Positions 53,385 through 61,576 of a stretch of 64,000 bases of DNA are shown in pieces. The translations under genes and the position numbers were made by a program. The stretch is from the NCBI GenBank assembly GCA_025451845.1, contig JANWJS010000010.1, positions 62,001 through 126,000 on the forward strand, written 5' to 3'. Origin of the DNA: Steroidobacteraceae bacterium (GTDB taxonomy: Bacteria; Pseudomonadota; Gammaproteobacteria; Steroidobacterales; Steroidobacteraceae). The notes under the pieces are model-generated. The model was not told where the DNA came from and ran no database searches. It saw only the letters and a program-made list of their open reading frames with translations. Position 1 is the first letter of the stretch; each line of letters starts with the position of its first letter.

Positions 53385-53438
53385 TAAGCATTGGTTACGA
53401 GGGGTTGGGGGGCCGCGGCGGCGGTAAAGATTGCTTAC
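53385..53438 (+). promoter_or_regulatory. Paired operator boxes upstream of the CpxP/Spy-like gene
   Basis: TAAGCATTGGTTAC (53385-53398) and TAAAGATTGCTTAC (53425-53438) match at 11 of 14 positions. Each has the partly palindromic TAA-N7/8-TTAC form, and their starts are 40 bases apart. A -10-like TAGAGT lies at 53461-53466 with a poor -35, as expected for an activator-dependent promoter. Confidence 0.6.
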
Positions 53439-53495
53439 TGTGGACGGCGGCTGCGGCAGCTAGAGTATCCGCGTCCAGTCCGGTCGGAGCATCTC

Positions 53496-53975
53496 ATGAC
53501 AAAACATACTGTTGTCCTGCTGGCGATGCTGGCCATCGCGGGCACGGCGCTCGCCCAGACACCCCCTTCGCCACCGCCGCAAGGGCAAGCGCACCGCGAG
53601 TGGAAGAACTCGGCGGAATGGCACCAGAAGATGGAAAAGTGGCGAATGGAGCGGCTCACCGTATTATTGGATCTGACGCCCGCTCAGCGCCAACAGATGC
53701 AGTCGATCTTCGATGACGGGCACGCGAAGATGAAGTCCGCCATGCAGCAGGTGGAGCAGGCCATGAAGCAGGCGCGCGCCGCCCATCATGCCGTCCGCAA
53801 GGAGACGGAGCAGAAGCTTGCCGCCGTACTCACCCCCACGCAGATGAGGAAGCTGAAGCTGCTCATGCCGGAGCACGGGCCGGCGCACTTCATGATGCGG
53901 CGAAAGGGCATGGGACCGATACCGCCGCCGCCCCCACGGGCAGACCCGGGTGCCGGTGCGGATCCGCAGTCATGA
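53496..53975 (+). CDS. Spy/CpxP-like periplasmic LTxxQ protein
   Basis: The best start is ATG 53496 (MTKHTVVLLAML), giving 159 residues with a signal peptide (1-20, ending ALAQ). The mature protein is helical with two LTxxQ-like motifs, LTPAQRQQMQSIFDD and LTPTQMRKLKLL, as in CpxP, Spy and zinc/heavy-metal-resistance proteins. Such proteins act as periplasmic chaperones or dampen CpxA-type sensors. The C-terminus is Met/His/Pro-rich (HFMMRRKGMG, PPPPP). Its position after an OmpR/EnvZ-type pair suggests it is their target and feedback partner. Confidence 0.85.
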   Translation: MTKHTVVLLAMLAIAGTALAQTPPSPPPQGQAHREWKNSAEWHQKMEKWRMERLTVLLDLTPAQRQQMQSIFDDGHAKMKSAMQQVEQAMKQARAAHHAVRKETEQKLAAVLTPTQMRKLKLLMPEHGPAHFMMRRKGMGPIPPPPPRADPGAGADPQS

Positions 53976-53979
53976 GGGC

Positions 53980-54756
53980 TCAGCGGGGCAGCGACCGCAG
54001 CTCGTACCGTCCGCTTTCGTACGAGAGAAAACTGCCCTGCTCATACCACGCGCCCAGCACGATGCGCTGGACGGGTTGACCCTCCACCAGCGCATCGTGC
54101 ACCGCGGGTCTGTGCGTGTGGCCATGAATGATCCTTCGAACACCTGCAGCCTTGAAGGCCGCGGTTACCGCCGCAGCATTGACGTCCATGATATTGGGAA
54201 TGGTGCTTGCCGTATGCGCGCGGCTGCCGGCGCGCGCCTCGTTGGCCAGAAGTTGCCGATCCGACAATGGCAGACTGAGGAAACGGCTCTGCCAGGCGGG
54301 CGTCCTGACGATGGTGCGCAGCTCCTGATAGGCGTGGTCGTCGGTGCAGAGGGCGTCTCCGTGCGTCAACAGCACGGGCTCGCCATCTATCGCGGCAATC
54401 ACGGGATCGGGCAATAGCTGGCAGCCGGTCTCGCGGCAGAAGTCCTCGCCGATGAGAAAGTCCCGGTTGCCATGCAGCAGGAAGCAGGCAACTCCGCTGC
54501 GCGTCAGCTCGCGCAGGCCGGCCAGCACCGCGGAGTTTTCGGAAGCCGCACCATCATCATCCCCCACCCAACTCTCGAACAGATCGCCCAGGATGTAGAG
54601 CACGTGGGCGCCCGCGGCGTGCGTGCGCAGAAACGCGAGGAATTGCTGCTGCGCCTGCGGGGCCCCGGTATCGAGGTGTACGTCGGAGACGAATAGGTGG
54701 CGGGCGGGCCCCGCGCCCGGAGCCCGCCGCGCCGCGGAGTCCGGCACCGATGTCAC
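53980..54756 (-). CDS. lpxH: UDP-2,3-diacylglucosamine diphosphatase
   Basis: The 258-residue enzyme cleaves UDP-2,3-diacylglucosamine to lipid X in lipid A synthesis. It belongs to the calcineurin-like phosphatases, with metal motifs FVSDVHLD, LGDLFESWVGDDD, LLHGNRDFLIG, THGDALCTDD and HGHTHRP. The start is GTG 54756 overlapping the stop of the upstream cyclophilin gene by 4 bases. The presence of lpxH confirms a Gram-negative outer membrane and fits gammaproteobacteria. Confidence 0.96.
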   Translation of the reverse strand: MTSVPDSAARRAPGAGPARHLFVSDVHLDTGAPQAQQQFLAFLRTHAAGAHVLYILGDLFESWVGDDDGAASENSAVLAGLRELTRSGVACFLLHGNRDFLIGEDFCRETGCQLLPDPVIAAIDGEPVLLTHGDALCTDDHAYQELRTIVRTPAWQSRFLSLPLSDRQLLANEARAGSRAHTASTIPNIMDVNAAAVTAAFKAAGVRRIIHGHTHRPAVHDALVEGQPVQRIVLGAWYEQGSFLSYESGRYELRSLPR

Positions 54757-55649
54757 CTTCGCGGTGAGGTGCCGTCAGGCTGGTCGGCCTCACCCGGTTG
54801 TGTCTGCGGCGCTGCGCCCGATGACTTGTCGCCGGTCGCGCCCGGGGGCGTTGCCGGCGGCGAGGGGGCCGGCTGGGTGCCCGACGGCGGTGTCTGCGAG
54901 CCAGGCTTGCCGGGCTGTTCCTGCGGGCTCGCCGCCGGCGGTGACGATTGCGGCGCTCCCGGTGGCTGTCCCCCCGACGGCGGCGTCCCCGATGGCGGCC
55001 CGGCTGGCGGTGTGCTCGAGGGTGCCGAGAGCTCCGGCGGAGTGATGACCTCGACGCTCTGGATGATGACCGGCTTCAGCGGCGCGTCGGCCTTGAAGGG
55101 GCCGAACGAGCCCGTCGGTACGACCCCGATACGGTCGACGACGTCCATTCCTTCCACCACCTGACCGAAGACCGCATAGCCCCAACGGGTTGGCAGCGGG
55201 TCCAGCTCCGGGTTATCGACGAGATTGACGTAGAACTGCGCGTTGCCCGTGTGGGCGCCGGCGGCGCGCGCCAGCCCGACGGCGCCGCGTTTGTTCTGCA
55301 GGCCGTTGCCTGACTCGTTGTCGATCGACGGATAGGTCGGCTTCAGGTCATAGGGTGCCGTCGCGTTGTGGCCGCCGCCCTGGACGACGAAATTGGCAAC
55401 CACCCGGTGGAGCAGGGTGTTGGTGTAGAAGCCCTCCCGCACGTAGCGCAGGAAGTCTGCCACGGTGAGCGGCGCGCGATCGGGCCGCAGCTCGATGACG
55501 AAGGAGCCCATGTTCGTGGTGACGCGCACCTCGGGATTCGAGCCGGTCACGTCATCCGCGCGGGCCGCGGACTGCAGCAGGAGGCACGCGCAGGCGGCGG
55601 CCAGGGACGAGGCAAGTCTCAGTGTCAGGGTCCGGTGCCGGGCGCGCAT
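54753..55649 (-). CDS. Periplasmic cyclophilin-type peptidyl-prolyl isomerase with long proline-rich tail
   Basis: The start at ATG 55649 (MRARHRTLTLRLA) gives 298 residues with a signal peptide (about 1-31, ending ARAD). The cyclophilin domain spans about 40-200: VRVTTNMGSFVIEL, HRVVANFVVQGGGHN, GNAQFYVNL and YAVFGQVVEGMDVVD. The active-site region is typical of PpiA. The last 95 residues are a low-complexity Pro/Gly/Ser/Gln tail that ordinary PpiA/PpiB lack. It could cross the peptidoglycan or bind other proteins. It is coupled to lpxH (GTGA overlap) and divergent from the aminoacyl-tRNA synthetase gene. Confidence 0.9.
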   Translation of the reverse strand: MRARHRTLTLRLASSLAAACACLLLQSAARADDVTGSNPEVRVTTNMGSFVIELRPDRAPLTVADFLRYVREGFYTNTLLHRVVANFVVQGGGHNATAPYDLKPTYPSIDNESGNGLQNKRGAVGLARAAGAHTGNAQFYVNLVDNPELDPLPTRWGYAVFGQVVEGMDVVDRIGVVPTGSFGPFKADAPLKPVIIQSVEVITPPELSAPSSTPPAGPPSGTPPSGGQPPGAPQSSPPAASPQEQPGKPGSQTPPSGTQPAPSPPATPPGATGDKSSGAAPQTQPGEADQPDGTSPRR

Positions 55650-55751
55650 CTGGTCTCCGTCGCAGGTCGTTCGAGGCGGGAATCTTAGCAGCGCGGGGCC
55701 TCGGGGGCTGGGCGATGTCGCTCCAGGGGTAAACCCCGTACCATTGCTGCC

Positions 55752-57188
55752 ATGACCGGAATGGACAGCACAGCTCCCGCGGGGTTCGATCGCAATGCGG
55801 TGACGCGCTTTGCGCCGAGCCCGACGGGTGAATTGCACCTCGGCAACGCACGCACGGCGCTGTTTAACTACCTGCTGGCGCGCCGCGCCGGCGGGCGGTT
55901 TCTGCTGCGCATAGAGGATACCGACGCGCAGCGCAGCCAGGAGTCACACCTGGCGGCGGTGCTCGCGGACCTGCGCTGGCTGGGGTTGGACTGGGACGCG
56001 GGGCCCGACCGGGAGGACGACCGCGGACCTTACCGCCAGTCGCAGCGCGGCGCGCTCTACGGCCGCTTGTTCGAGGCTCTGGAACGGCAGAACGCGGTGT
56101 ATCCCTGCTTCTGCTCGCCGCTGGAGCTCGAAGCCGCACGGCGCGCCCAGCTGGGCTCCGGAAAACCGCCGCGCTATGCCGGCACCTGCCGGGAGCTCTC
56201 GGAAGAGCAGCGCCGCGGCAAGCGGACCCAGGGCCTGCCTGCCACGATGCGCTTTCGCGTTCCCGCAGGCAGGCGCATCGAGTTCGTGGATCTGGTCCAC
56301 GGGCCGCAGAGCTTTCTGTCGGATGACATCGGGGACTTCGTCATCCGGCGCGCGGATGGTACGGCGGCATTCTTCTTCAGCAACGCCGTCGATGATGCCT
56401 CGATGGGAGTCACTCAGGTTTTGCGCGGCGAGGATCACCTGGCCAACACCCCGCGACAGCTGCTGATCCTGGAGGCGCTGGGTTTGCGCTTGCCGAGCTA
56501 TGGACACGTGTCATTGATTCTCGGTCCCGATGGTGCGCCGCTTTCCAAGCGGCACGGCGCGACGAGCGTCCGCGAGTACCGTGAGAGCGGCTATCGTCGC
56601 GAAGCCCTATGCAACCACCTCTTCCGTCTGGGGCACTCGAGCGGCGAGCATGGCCTGCTCGATCTCGAGTCCATGGCCCGCGCGTTCGATCCCACGCACC
56701 TCGGGCGGGCCGCGGCGCACTTCGATGCGCAGCAGTTGCGGGTGTGGCAGAAAGAAGCCGTGCATCACCTGCCGGCTGATGAGGCGCGCAGGTGGCTCGC
56801 CCCGGAGCTGCCCGCCGGACTCGGCGAGGCCGCCGCGAGTGCTTTCGTCGCGGCGATCCTACCCAACGTGGTGCTGCCGGAAGACGCGCGTCCCTGGGCG
56901 CAGATCGTCTTCGGTCCGCCCCCGGCGGTCGCGGCCGAGGGCGAGGAAACCATCCGCAACGCGGGCGAGCGCTACTTCGCGGCAGCGACCCACGCTGCAG
57001 CGCAGAGCGGTAATGACCTGCCGGCAATCGCCTCGGCCGTCCGCGCCGCGACCGGCAAGAAAGGCGCGGAGCTGTATATGCCGTTGCGTCTCGCGCTGAC
57101 GGGCCGCAGCCACGGGCCGGAGCTGGCGCCGTTGCTCAAAGCCATGCCCGCGGGTGCGGCGCACGCGCGGCTCGCGCGCTTTGCCTGA
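55752..57188 (+). CDS. gltX: Glutamyl-tRNA synthetase
   Basis: The 478-residue class I synthetase has the HIGH-type motif in TRFAPSPTGELHLGNARTAL, the KMSKS-type LSKRHGATSV, and a zinc site CFC-x24-C (PCFCSPLELEAA, then YAGTC) with the same spacing as E. coli GluRS. These features identify GluRS and not GlnRS. In Pseudomonas the slot between ppiB and cysS is occupied by glnS, so this gltX in that place is unusual. It could be a second GluRS or a non-discriminating one; the sequence alone does not settle this. Confidence 0.93.
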   Translation: MTGMDSTAPAGFDRNAVTRFAPSPTGELHLGNARTALFNYLLARRAGGRFLLRIEDTDAQRSQESHLAAVLADLRWLGLDWDAGPDREDDRGPYRQSQRGALYGRLFEALERQNAVYPCFCSPLELEAARRAQLGSGKPPRYAGTCRELSEEQRRGKRTQGLPATMRFRVPAGRRIEFVDLVHGPQSFLSDDIGDFVIRRADGTAAFFFSNAVDDASMGVTQVLRGEDHLANTPRQLLILEALGLRLPSYGHVSLILGPDGAPLSKRHGATSVREYRESGYRREALCNHLFRLGHSSGEHGLLDLESMARAFDPTHLGRAAAHFDAQQLRVWQKEAVHHLPADEARRWLAPELPAGLGEAAASAFVAAILPNVVLPEDARPWAQIVFGPPPAVAAEGEETIRNAGERYFAAATHAAAQSGNDLPAIASAVRAATGKKGAELYMPLRLALTGRSHGPELAPLLKAMPAGAAHARLARFA

Positions 57189-57224
57189 GGCATGTCCGAA
57201 CAAACCCTGTAACGCGCAGACATC

Positions 57225-58649
57225 ATGATCCGCATCCACAACTCGCTCACCGGAGAGAAGCAGCCGCTCAAGCCCATCACGCCCGGCGAGGTGCGCATGT
57301 ATGTCTGCGGACTGACCGTATACGACTTCATGCACATCGGGCATGCGCGCATGATGGTGGTGTTCGACGTCGTGAAGCGCTACCTCAGATACCGTGGCTT
57401 CAGCGTCACTCACGTGCGCAATATTACGGACATCGACGACAGAATCATCAAGCGCGCTGCGGAGAACGGCGAGCCGATCGGCGCTCTCACGGAGAGATTC
57501 ATCACGGCGATGAACGAGGATTGTGATGCGCTCGGCGTCGTCCGCCCCGATTTCGAGCCGCGCGCCACGCAATACTTGCCGCCCATCATCGCCATGGTCG
57601 AGAAGCTCATCGAGGGCGGGTACGCCTACCTCGCCCCGAACGGCGATGTCATGTATGCGGTAGCGAAGTTCGAGGGTTACGGCCGCCTTTCCGGCAAGCG
57701 CCTGGCGGAGCTGCGCGCGGGTGCCCGCGTCGAAGTCGACGAGGCCAAGCGCGACCCGCTCGACTTCGTGCTGTGGAAGCACGCCAAGCCCGGCGAGCCG
57801 GCGTGGGACTCGCCGTGGGGCAGGGGACGGCCCGGCTGGCACATCGAGTGCTCTGCGATGTCGGTGGCGATCCTCGGCTCACATTTCGACATCCACGGCG
57901 GTGGCCTCGATCTGAAGTTCCCGCACCACGAGAACGAGATCGCGCAGACCTGCGCGGCTACCGGCGACCGTTTCGCGGAGATCTGGATGCACAACGGCTT
58001 CGTCAACATCGACAACGAGAAGATGTCGAAGTCGCTCGGCAATTTCTTTACGGTGCGCGAAGTGCTGCAGAAAGTGGTGCGCCATGCCGAGGTGCTGCGC
58101 TACTTCGTGCTCGCGAGCCAATACCGCGGGCCCATCAACTACTCGCTCGAGCCGCTCGAGCAGGCGGATGCGTCCCTCGGGCGAATCATGACGGCCTTGC
58201 GCGACCTGCCGGAGCCGGCCGCGGTGCCGGGCTCCGCATACAGCGCCCGTTTCGAGCAGGCGATGGACGATGATTTCAACACACCGGAGGCGATCGCAGT
58301 CCTGCAGACGCTGACCCGGGAGATCAATAGCGCGAAGGATGCGGGGGACGCCGCGCGCGCCGCGGCTCTGGGCGGGGAGCTGCGTTCGCTTGCCGCCGTA
58401 CTCGGAATCACGGTGACTCCGAAGGAGTGGTTCTCCCTGGGCACGAAATTCGTCGCACAGGGCGGCTCGAAAGCGACGGCCGGTCCGACCCTGACGGACG
58501 GCGAGATCGCGGAGCGCATTCAGGCGCGCATCGCAGCGCGCAAGGCGAAGAGCTGGGCGCAGGCGGACCGCCTTCGTGACGAGCTCGCGGCGGCCGGAGT
58601 GATCCTCGAGGACAAGCCCGACGGCAGGACGGAGTGGCGGCGGGCGTAG
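57225..58649 (+). CDS. cysS: Cysteinyl-tRNA synthetase
   Basis: The 474-residue enzyme charges tRNA-Cys. The zinc ligands appear in [19 protein letters not shown] and [10 protein letters not shown]; the ATP motifs are [10 protein letters not shown] and [11 protein letters not shown]. It has the normal length with the C-terminal anticodon-binding region ([21 protein letters not shown]). It follows gltX by 36 bases on the same strand and converges on folD. Confidence 0.97.
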   Translation: MIRIHNSLTGEKQPLKPITPGEVRMYVCGLTVYDFMHIGHARMMVVFDVVKRYLRYRGFSVTHVRNITDIDDRIIKRAAENGEPIGALTERFITAMNEDCDALGVVRPDFEPRATQYLPPIIAMVEKLIEGGYAYLAPNGDVMYAVAKFEGYGRLSGKRLAELRAGARVEVDEAKRDPLDFVLWKHAKPGEPAWDSPWGRGRPGWHIECSAMSVAILGSHFDIHGGGLDLKFPHHENEIAQTCAATGDRFAEIWMHNGFVNIDNEKMSKSLGNFFTVREVLQKVVRHAEVLRYFVLASQYRGPINYSLEPLEQADASLGRIMTALRDLPEPAAVPGSAYSARFEQAMDDDFNTPEAIAVLQTLTREINSAKDAGDAARAAALGGELRSLAAVLGITVTPKEWFSLGTKFVAQGGSKATAGPTLTDGEIAERIQARIAARKAKSWAQADRLRDELAAAGVILEDKPDGRTEWRRA

Positions 58650-58828
58650 AGCCGCCACCGGCTGAAGGTGCTCCCCGCACTTAAGGTAAACGCACTCGCG
58701 CCGCTATAGGTGGCGCTGGGGACGTTGCTCGCGGCTGCGGCGGTACTGGGGCCGCCGCTGCCGTAGAGCGGGTCGGGAGAGTGGCGGTGCAGCGGCAAGA
58801 ACTTGCCGCCGGCCCGCGGCCCTGCGGA
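58650..58828. other. Convergent cysS-folD intergenic region
   Basis: This 179-base stretch has no convincing gene. A minus-strand frame reads a low-complexity Ser/Ala/Gly segment that may be a gene remnant, but nothing supports expression. A hairpin GCGGCAA-gaac-TTGCCGC at 58792-58809 sits between the convergent stops and may help terminate either transcript; there is no T-run. Confidence 0.4.
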
Positions 58829-59698
58829 TCAACGCGGTCGCTCGTGCTCGTGCCGGCGGTGGAACGCTTCCAGTGTGTTGTGCATCAGCATCGCGACCGT
58901 CATCGGACCCACCCCGCCAGGCACCGGAGTGATCCAGCCGGCCCGCTCCCGGGCGGAATCGAACCGCACGTCGCCCACCAGGTGGCCGTTATCGAGGCGA
59001 TTCATTCCGACATCGATGACGACAGCACCCGGCTTGATCCATTCGCCGGCAACGAGGCCGGGCTTGCCGGCCGCGACAACCAGAATATCGGCCTGCCGTA
59101 CATAACCCTCGAGACCGGTCGTGAAGCGGTGGCAGACGGTCGTGGTCGCACCCATCAGCAACAGCTCGAGCGACATCGGCCGGCCCACGATGTTGGAAGC
59201 GCCGACGACCACGGCATGCTGTCCCTTGAATGGGACGCCAATGTGCTCGAGCAGCTTGATTACGCCGTAGGGCGTGCAGGGCCGCATTACCGGGATCCGT
59301 TGTGCGAGCCGTCCAACATTGTAGGGATGGAAGCCGTCGACGTCCTTCATCGGATCAATGCGCTCGATCACCGCGGTCTGCTGGATCTGCACGGGCAATG
59401 GCAGCTGCACGAGGATGCCGTCGATCTGCGCGTCGCGATTCAGGTCATCGATGAGGGAGAGCAGCGCGATCTCTGAGGTCGAGTCCGGCAAATCGTGCGC
59501 CACGGAACGGATGCCGACCTCGTCGCAGGCGCGACGTTTATTGCGCACGTAGACCTCGGAGGCCGGGTCGTTGCCCACCTTGACCACGGCCAGCGCAGGG
59601 CGGTGGCTGCCGCGCGCCAGCGCCGCCTCGATCTTGCCGCGAACCTGATTTTTGACCTCCGTAGCGAGGTGGCGGCCGTCGATCAATTGCGCCGTCAT
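58829..59698 (-). CDS. folD: Methylenetetrahydrofolate dehydrogenase/cyclohydrolase
   Basis: The start at ATG 59698 ([12 protein letters not shown]) gives 289 residues, the family norm; the longer frame runs through the tRNA gene. FolD interconverts methylene-, methenyl- and 10-formyl-tetrahydrofolate. The catalytic lysine region is [17 protein letters not shown], with [10 protein letters not shown], the NADP-binding [14 protein letters not shown] and the C-terminal [15 protein letters not shown]. It is divergent from the tRNA-Pro gene, 100 bases away. Confidence 0.97.
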   Translation of the reverse strand: MTAQLIDGRHLATEVKNQVRGKIEAALARGSHRPALAVVKVGNDPASEVYVRNKRRACDEVGIRSVAHDLPDSTSEIALLSLIDDLNRDAQIDGILVQLPLPVQIQQTAVIERIDPMKDVDGFHPYNVGRLAQRIPVMRPCTPYGVIKLLEHIGVPFKGQHAVVVGASNIVGRPMSLELLLMGATTTVCHRFTTGLEGYVRQADILVVAAGKPGLVAGEWIKPGAVVIDVGMNRLDNGHLVGDVRFDSARERAGWITPVPGGVGPMTVAMLMHNTLEAFHRRHEHERPR

Positions 59699-59798
59699 GG
59701 GGTATGCGATCCAGCCCTTTGAGGGGCGGGCATTCTCGCATATGATTCCTGCGATCCCGGAAGCCTCTGCTGTGCCGAGGCCTACCCGGGGTTCCGGC

Positions 59799-59875
59799 CG
59801 GGGCATGGCGCAGTTTGGTAGCGCATCTGCTTTGGGAGCAGAGGGTCGCCGGTTCGAGTCCGGCTGCCCCGACCA
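59799..59875 (+). tRNA. tRNA-Pro (anticodon TGG)
   Basis: The 77-base gene folds as a standard cloverleaf. The acceptor stem CGGGGCA pairs with TGCCCCG, the D-arm is GCGCAGTTTGGTAGCGC, and the anticodon arm TCTGC-TTTGGGA-GCAGA carries TGG at 59833-59835. The T-arm is CGCCGGTTCGAGTCCGGC, and CCA is encoded. It lies between folD and the MarR-GNAT gene. Confidence 0.97.
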
Positions 59876-60003
59876 GTTCCAAGGCTCCTCGTGGAGCCGC
59901 CCGCGACAGCCGCTGCAAGGAGTGACAGGCGGCTGACTCGCATCCATCCCTCACTGAACGCGTCCTGCGGGGGCCGTGCGCCCTAGGTTGCAGCGAGAAG
60001 CGC

Positions 60004-60037
60004 TTGCCGCTGAACATATATCTGACTAAAGTCAGAT
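60004..60037 (+). promoter_or_regulatory. Promoter and overlapping perfect inverted repeat ahead of the MarR-GNAT gene
   Basis: ATCTGAC-TAAA-GTCAGAT (60020-60037) is a perfect 7-bp inverted repeat ending 1 base before the ATG. A candidate promoter TTGCCG-N17-TAAAGT (60004-60009, 60027-60032) overlaps it and would start transcription at about the ATG. This fits autorepression with a leaderless mRNA. Confidence 0.55.
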
Positions 60038-60038
60038 A

Positions 60039-60917
60039 ATGGAAGGGGTCGAGAAAGTCCGCTCGTTCAACCGCACCGTGACCCGGCGGCTGGGCGTCCT
60101 CAACGAGCGCTACCTGGGACGCGACCGGCCGCTTGTGGAGTCGCGCCTGCTGTTCGAGATCGGCGCCCAGGGCGCCGCGGTCCGCGAGCTGCGCCTGCGG
60201 CTGGGTCTCGATTCCGGTTTCGCCAGCCGCCTGCTGCGCGGGCTCGAGCGCAAGAAGCTCGTGAGAACAGACCCGACGGGCGCCGACGGGCGGGTCAGGA
60301 TCGCCCGGCTGACACGCTCCGGGCTCGCGGAGCTCGAGCGGCTCAATTCACTGTCCGATGATCTGGCGCGCTCGATGCTCGCGCCCCTCAGCCCCGATCA
60401 GGCGCAGCGGCTGGTAGCCGCAATGGGCGAGGTCGATCGCCTGCTCTGCGCCTCGAGCATCGAGTTCGGAGAAGCGGATCCGCGTACCGTCGACGCCGAG
60501 GGGTGCCTGCAGAAATATTACGCCGAGCTTGCGGCGCGATTTCCGAATGGATTCGAGCTGCACGCCGACGACGCGCCGGCCGCGGAAGACCTTCTGCCCC
60601 CGGCCGGCTGCATGCTCCTCGTACGGCTCTTCGGCGAGCCGGTCGGCTGCGGCGGCATCCGCACTCTCGAGCCCGGGCTAGGGGAGATCAAGCGCATGTG
60701 GCTGTCGCCGCGGGTGCGTGGGCTCGGCCTTGGGCGCCGCCTTCTCGCGGAGCTGGAGCGGACGGGGATGGCGCGCAAGCTGCGCACCATCCGCCTCGAC
60801 ACCCATGGCTCGCTCGCCGAAGCCCTCCACCTGTACCGTGCCTGCGGCTACCGCGAAATCCCGCGGTACAACGCCAACCCCTACGCCCAGCACTGGTTCG
60901 AGAAGAGCTTGAGCTGA
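60039..60917 (+). CDS. MarR-type regulator fused to a GNAT acetyltransferase
   Basis: The 292-residue protein joins an N-terminal MarR winged-helix domain (about residues 5-145, with LGLDSGFASRLLRGLERKKLV as helix-turn-helix and DGRVRIARLTRSG as wing) to a C-terminal GNAT N-acetyltransferase domain. In the latter (about 158-290) the acetyl-CoA motif is WLSPRVRGLGLGRRLLAELE. Such fusions are widespread but their substrates are mostly unknown. The start is fixed by the family's conserved opening (RSFNRTVTRRLGVLNERYLG). No Shine-Dalgarno precedes it. The upstream inverted repeat is the likely autoregulatory site. Confidence 0.92.
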   Translation: MEGVEKVRSFNRTVTRRLGVLNERYLGRDRPLVESRLLFEIGAQGAAVRELRLRLGLDSGFASRLLRGLERKKLVRTDPTGADGRVRIARLTRSGLAELERLNSLSDDLARSMLAPLSPDQAQRLVAAMGEVDRLLCASSIEFGEADPRTVDAEGCLQKYYAELAARFPNGFELHADDAPAAEDLLPPAGCMLLVRLFGEPVGCGGIRTLEPGLGEIKRMWLSPRVRGLGLGRRLLAELERTGMARKLRTIRLDTHGSLAEALHLYRACGYREIPRYNANPYAQHWFEKSLS

Positions 60918-60956
60918 GTCCGTCGCGTGTTAAAAGCTGCCCAAGCAATAGAAGCC

Positions 60957-60985
60957 TTGACAAAAACAGCCTAGGCAAGTATGAT
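60957..60985 (+). promoter_or_regulatory. Near-consensus sigma70 promoter of the marR-emrAB operon
   Basis: TTGACA (60957-60962) and TATGAT (60980-60985) are 17 bases apart. The spacer contains the palindromic AGCCTAGGCA (60968-60977), and a related TGCCCAAGCA lies 30 bases upstream at 60938-60947. A repressor bound at the spacer would block RNA polymerase. Confidence 0.8.
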
Positions 60986-61029
60986 CGCGTCATCTCCCAT
61001 CAGGGAGATTTTCACGGAGAGCGATCTTG

Positions 61030-61494
61030 GTGACCATATACGACAGCGACAACTACGAGCCCAGCAGGAGTGTGGCTCATCTGGTGGGTCAGGTACGGAC
61101 GGAGCTGCTGGCTGCCCTGGACCGGGAGCTGACTGCGGACCGACACGTCGCCGAAATAGGTGTCACCGCAGCGCAGTTCATCGTGATGTCCAGGCTGGCG
61201 GCCGCGGAGCGCAAGAAGTCCGCGTCCGATCTGTGCAAGGAGATGTCGTACGACGCTGGCGCCATGACCCGCATGATCGATCGCCTCGAGAGCAAGAGTT
61301 TGATCCGCCGGGCCCGCTGCCCGCAGGACCGCCGGTTGGTGTACCTGGAAATGACCGAGCAGGGGCGCTCCGTCTATCCGCGGCTGCGCGAGCTCTCGAT
61401 GTCGATTCAGAACCGCTTCCTGCGCGGCTTCAGCCGCGCGGACGCGCGCCAGCTCGAGGGCCTGCTCGGCCGCATGTTGGAGAACGCAGCCTGA
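61030..61494 (+). CDS. MarR-family transcriptional regulator of the efflux operon
   Basis: The start is GTG 61030 or the adjacent TTG 61027; GGAG at 61016-61019 suits either. The product of about 154 residues is a MarR dimeric winged-helix repressor: ELTADRHVAEIGVTAAQFIV, the recognition helix SYDAGAMTRMIDRLESKSLI and the wing RARCPQDRRLVYLEMTEQG. In gammaproteobacteria such genes (emrR/mprA, slyA-like) precede emrAB and are released by phenolic or hydrophobic drugs. Two palindromic sites in its own promoter and two before emrA suggest repression of the whole operon. Confidence 0.9.
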   Translation: MTIYDSDNYEPSRSVAHLVGQVRTELLAALDRELTADRHVAEIGVTAAQFIVMSRLAAAERKKSASDLCKEMSYDAGAMTRMIDRLESKSLIRRARCPQDRRLVYLEMTEQGRSVYPRLRELSMSIQNRFLRGFSRADARQLEGLLGRMLENAA

Positions 61495-61516
61495 GGACGG
61501 CAACCGTTTTTTTACC

Positions 61517-61551
61517 GGCAGAAATCTGCCTAGGCATTTTTAGCCATGGCA
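61517..61551. promoter_or_regulatory. Operator cluster upstream of emrA
   Basis: TGCCTAGGCA (61527-61536) repeats the palindrome found in the marR promoter. AGCCATGGCA (61542-61551) is a related site 15 bases on, and GGCAGA-aa-TCTGCC (61517-61530) overlaps the first. They are probably further sites for the upstream MarR protein. Confidence 0.6.
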
Positions 61552-61576
61552 ATGAGATGGACTGGGAGATTGAGAC

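Noticed and set aside
58520-58798. 92-codon minus-strand frame between cysS and folD
   Set aside because: Half overlaps cysS in antisense and the rest is Ser/Ala/Gly low complexity; no start signal. At most a decayed remnant.
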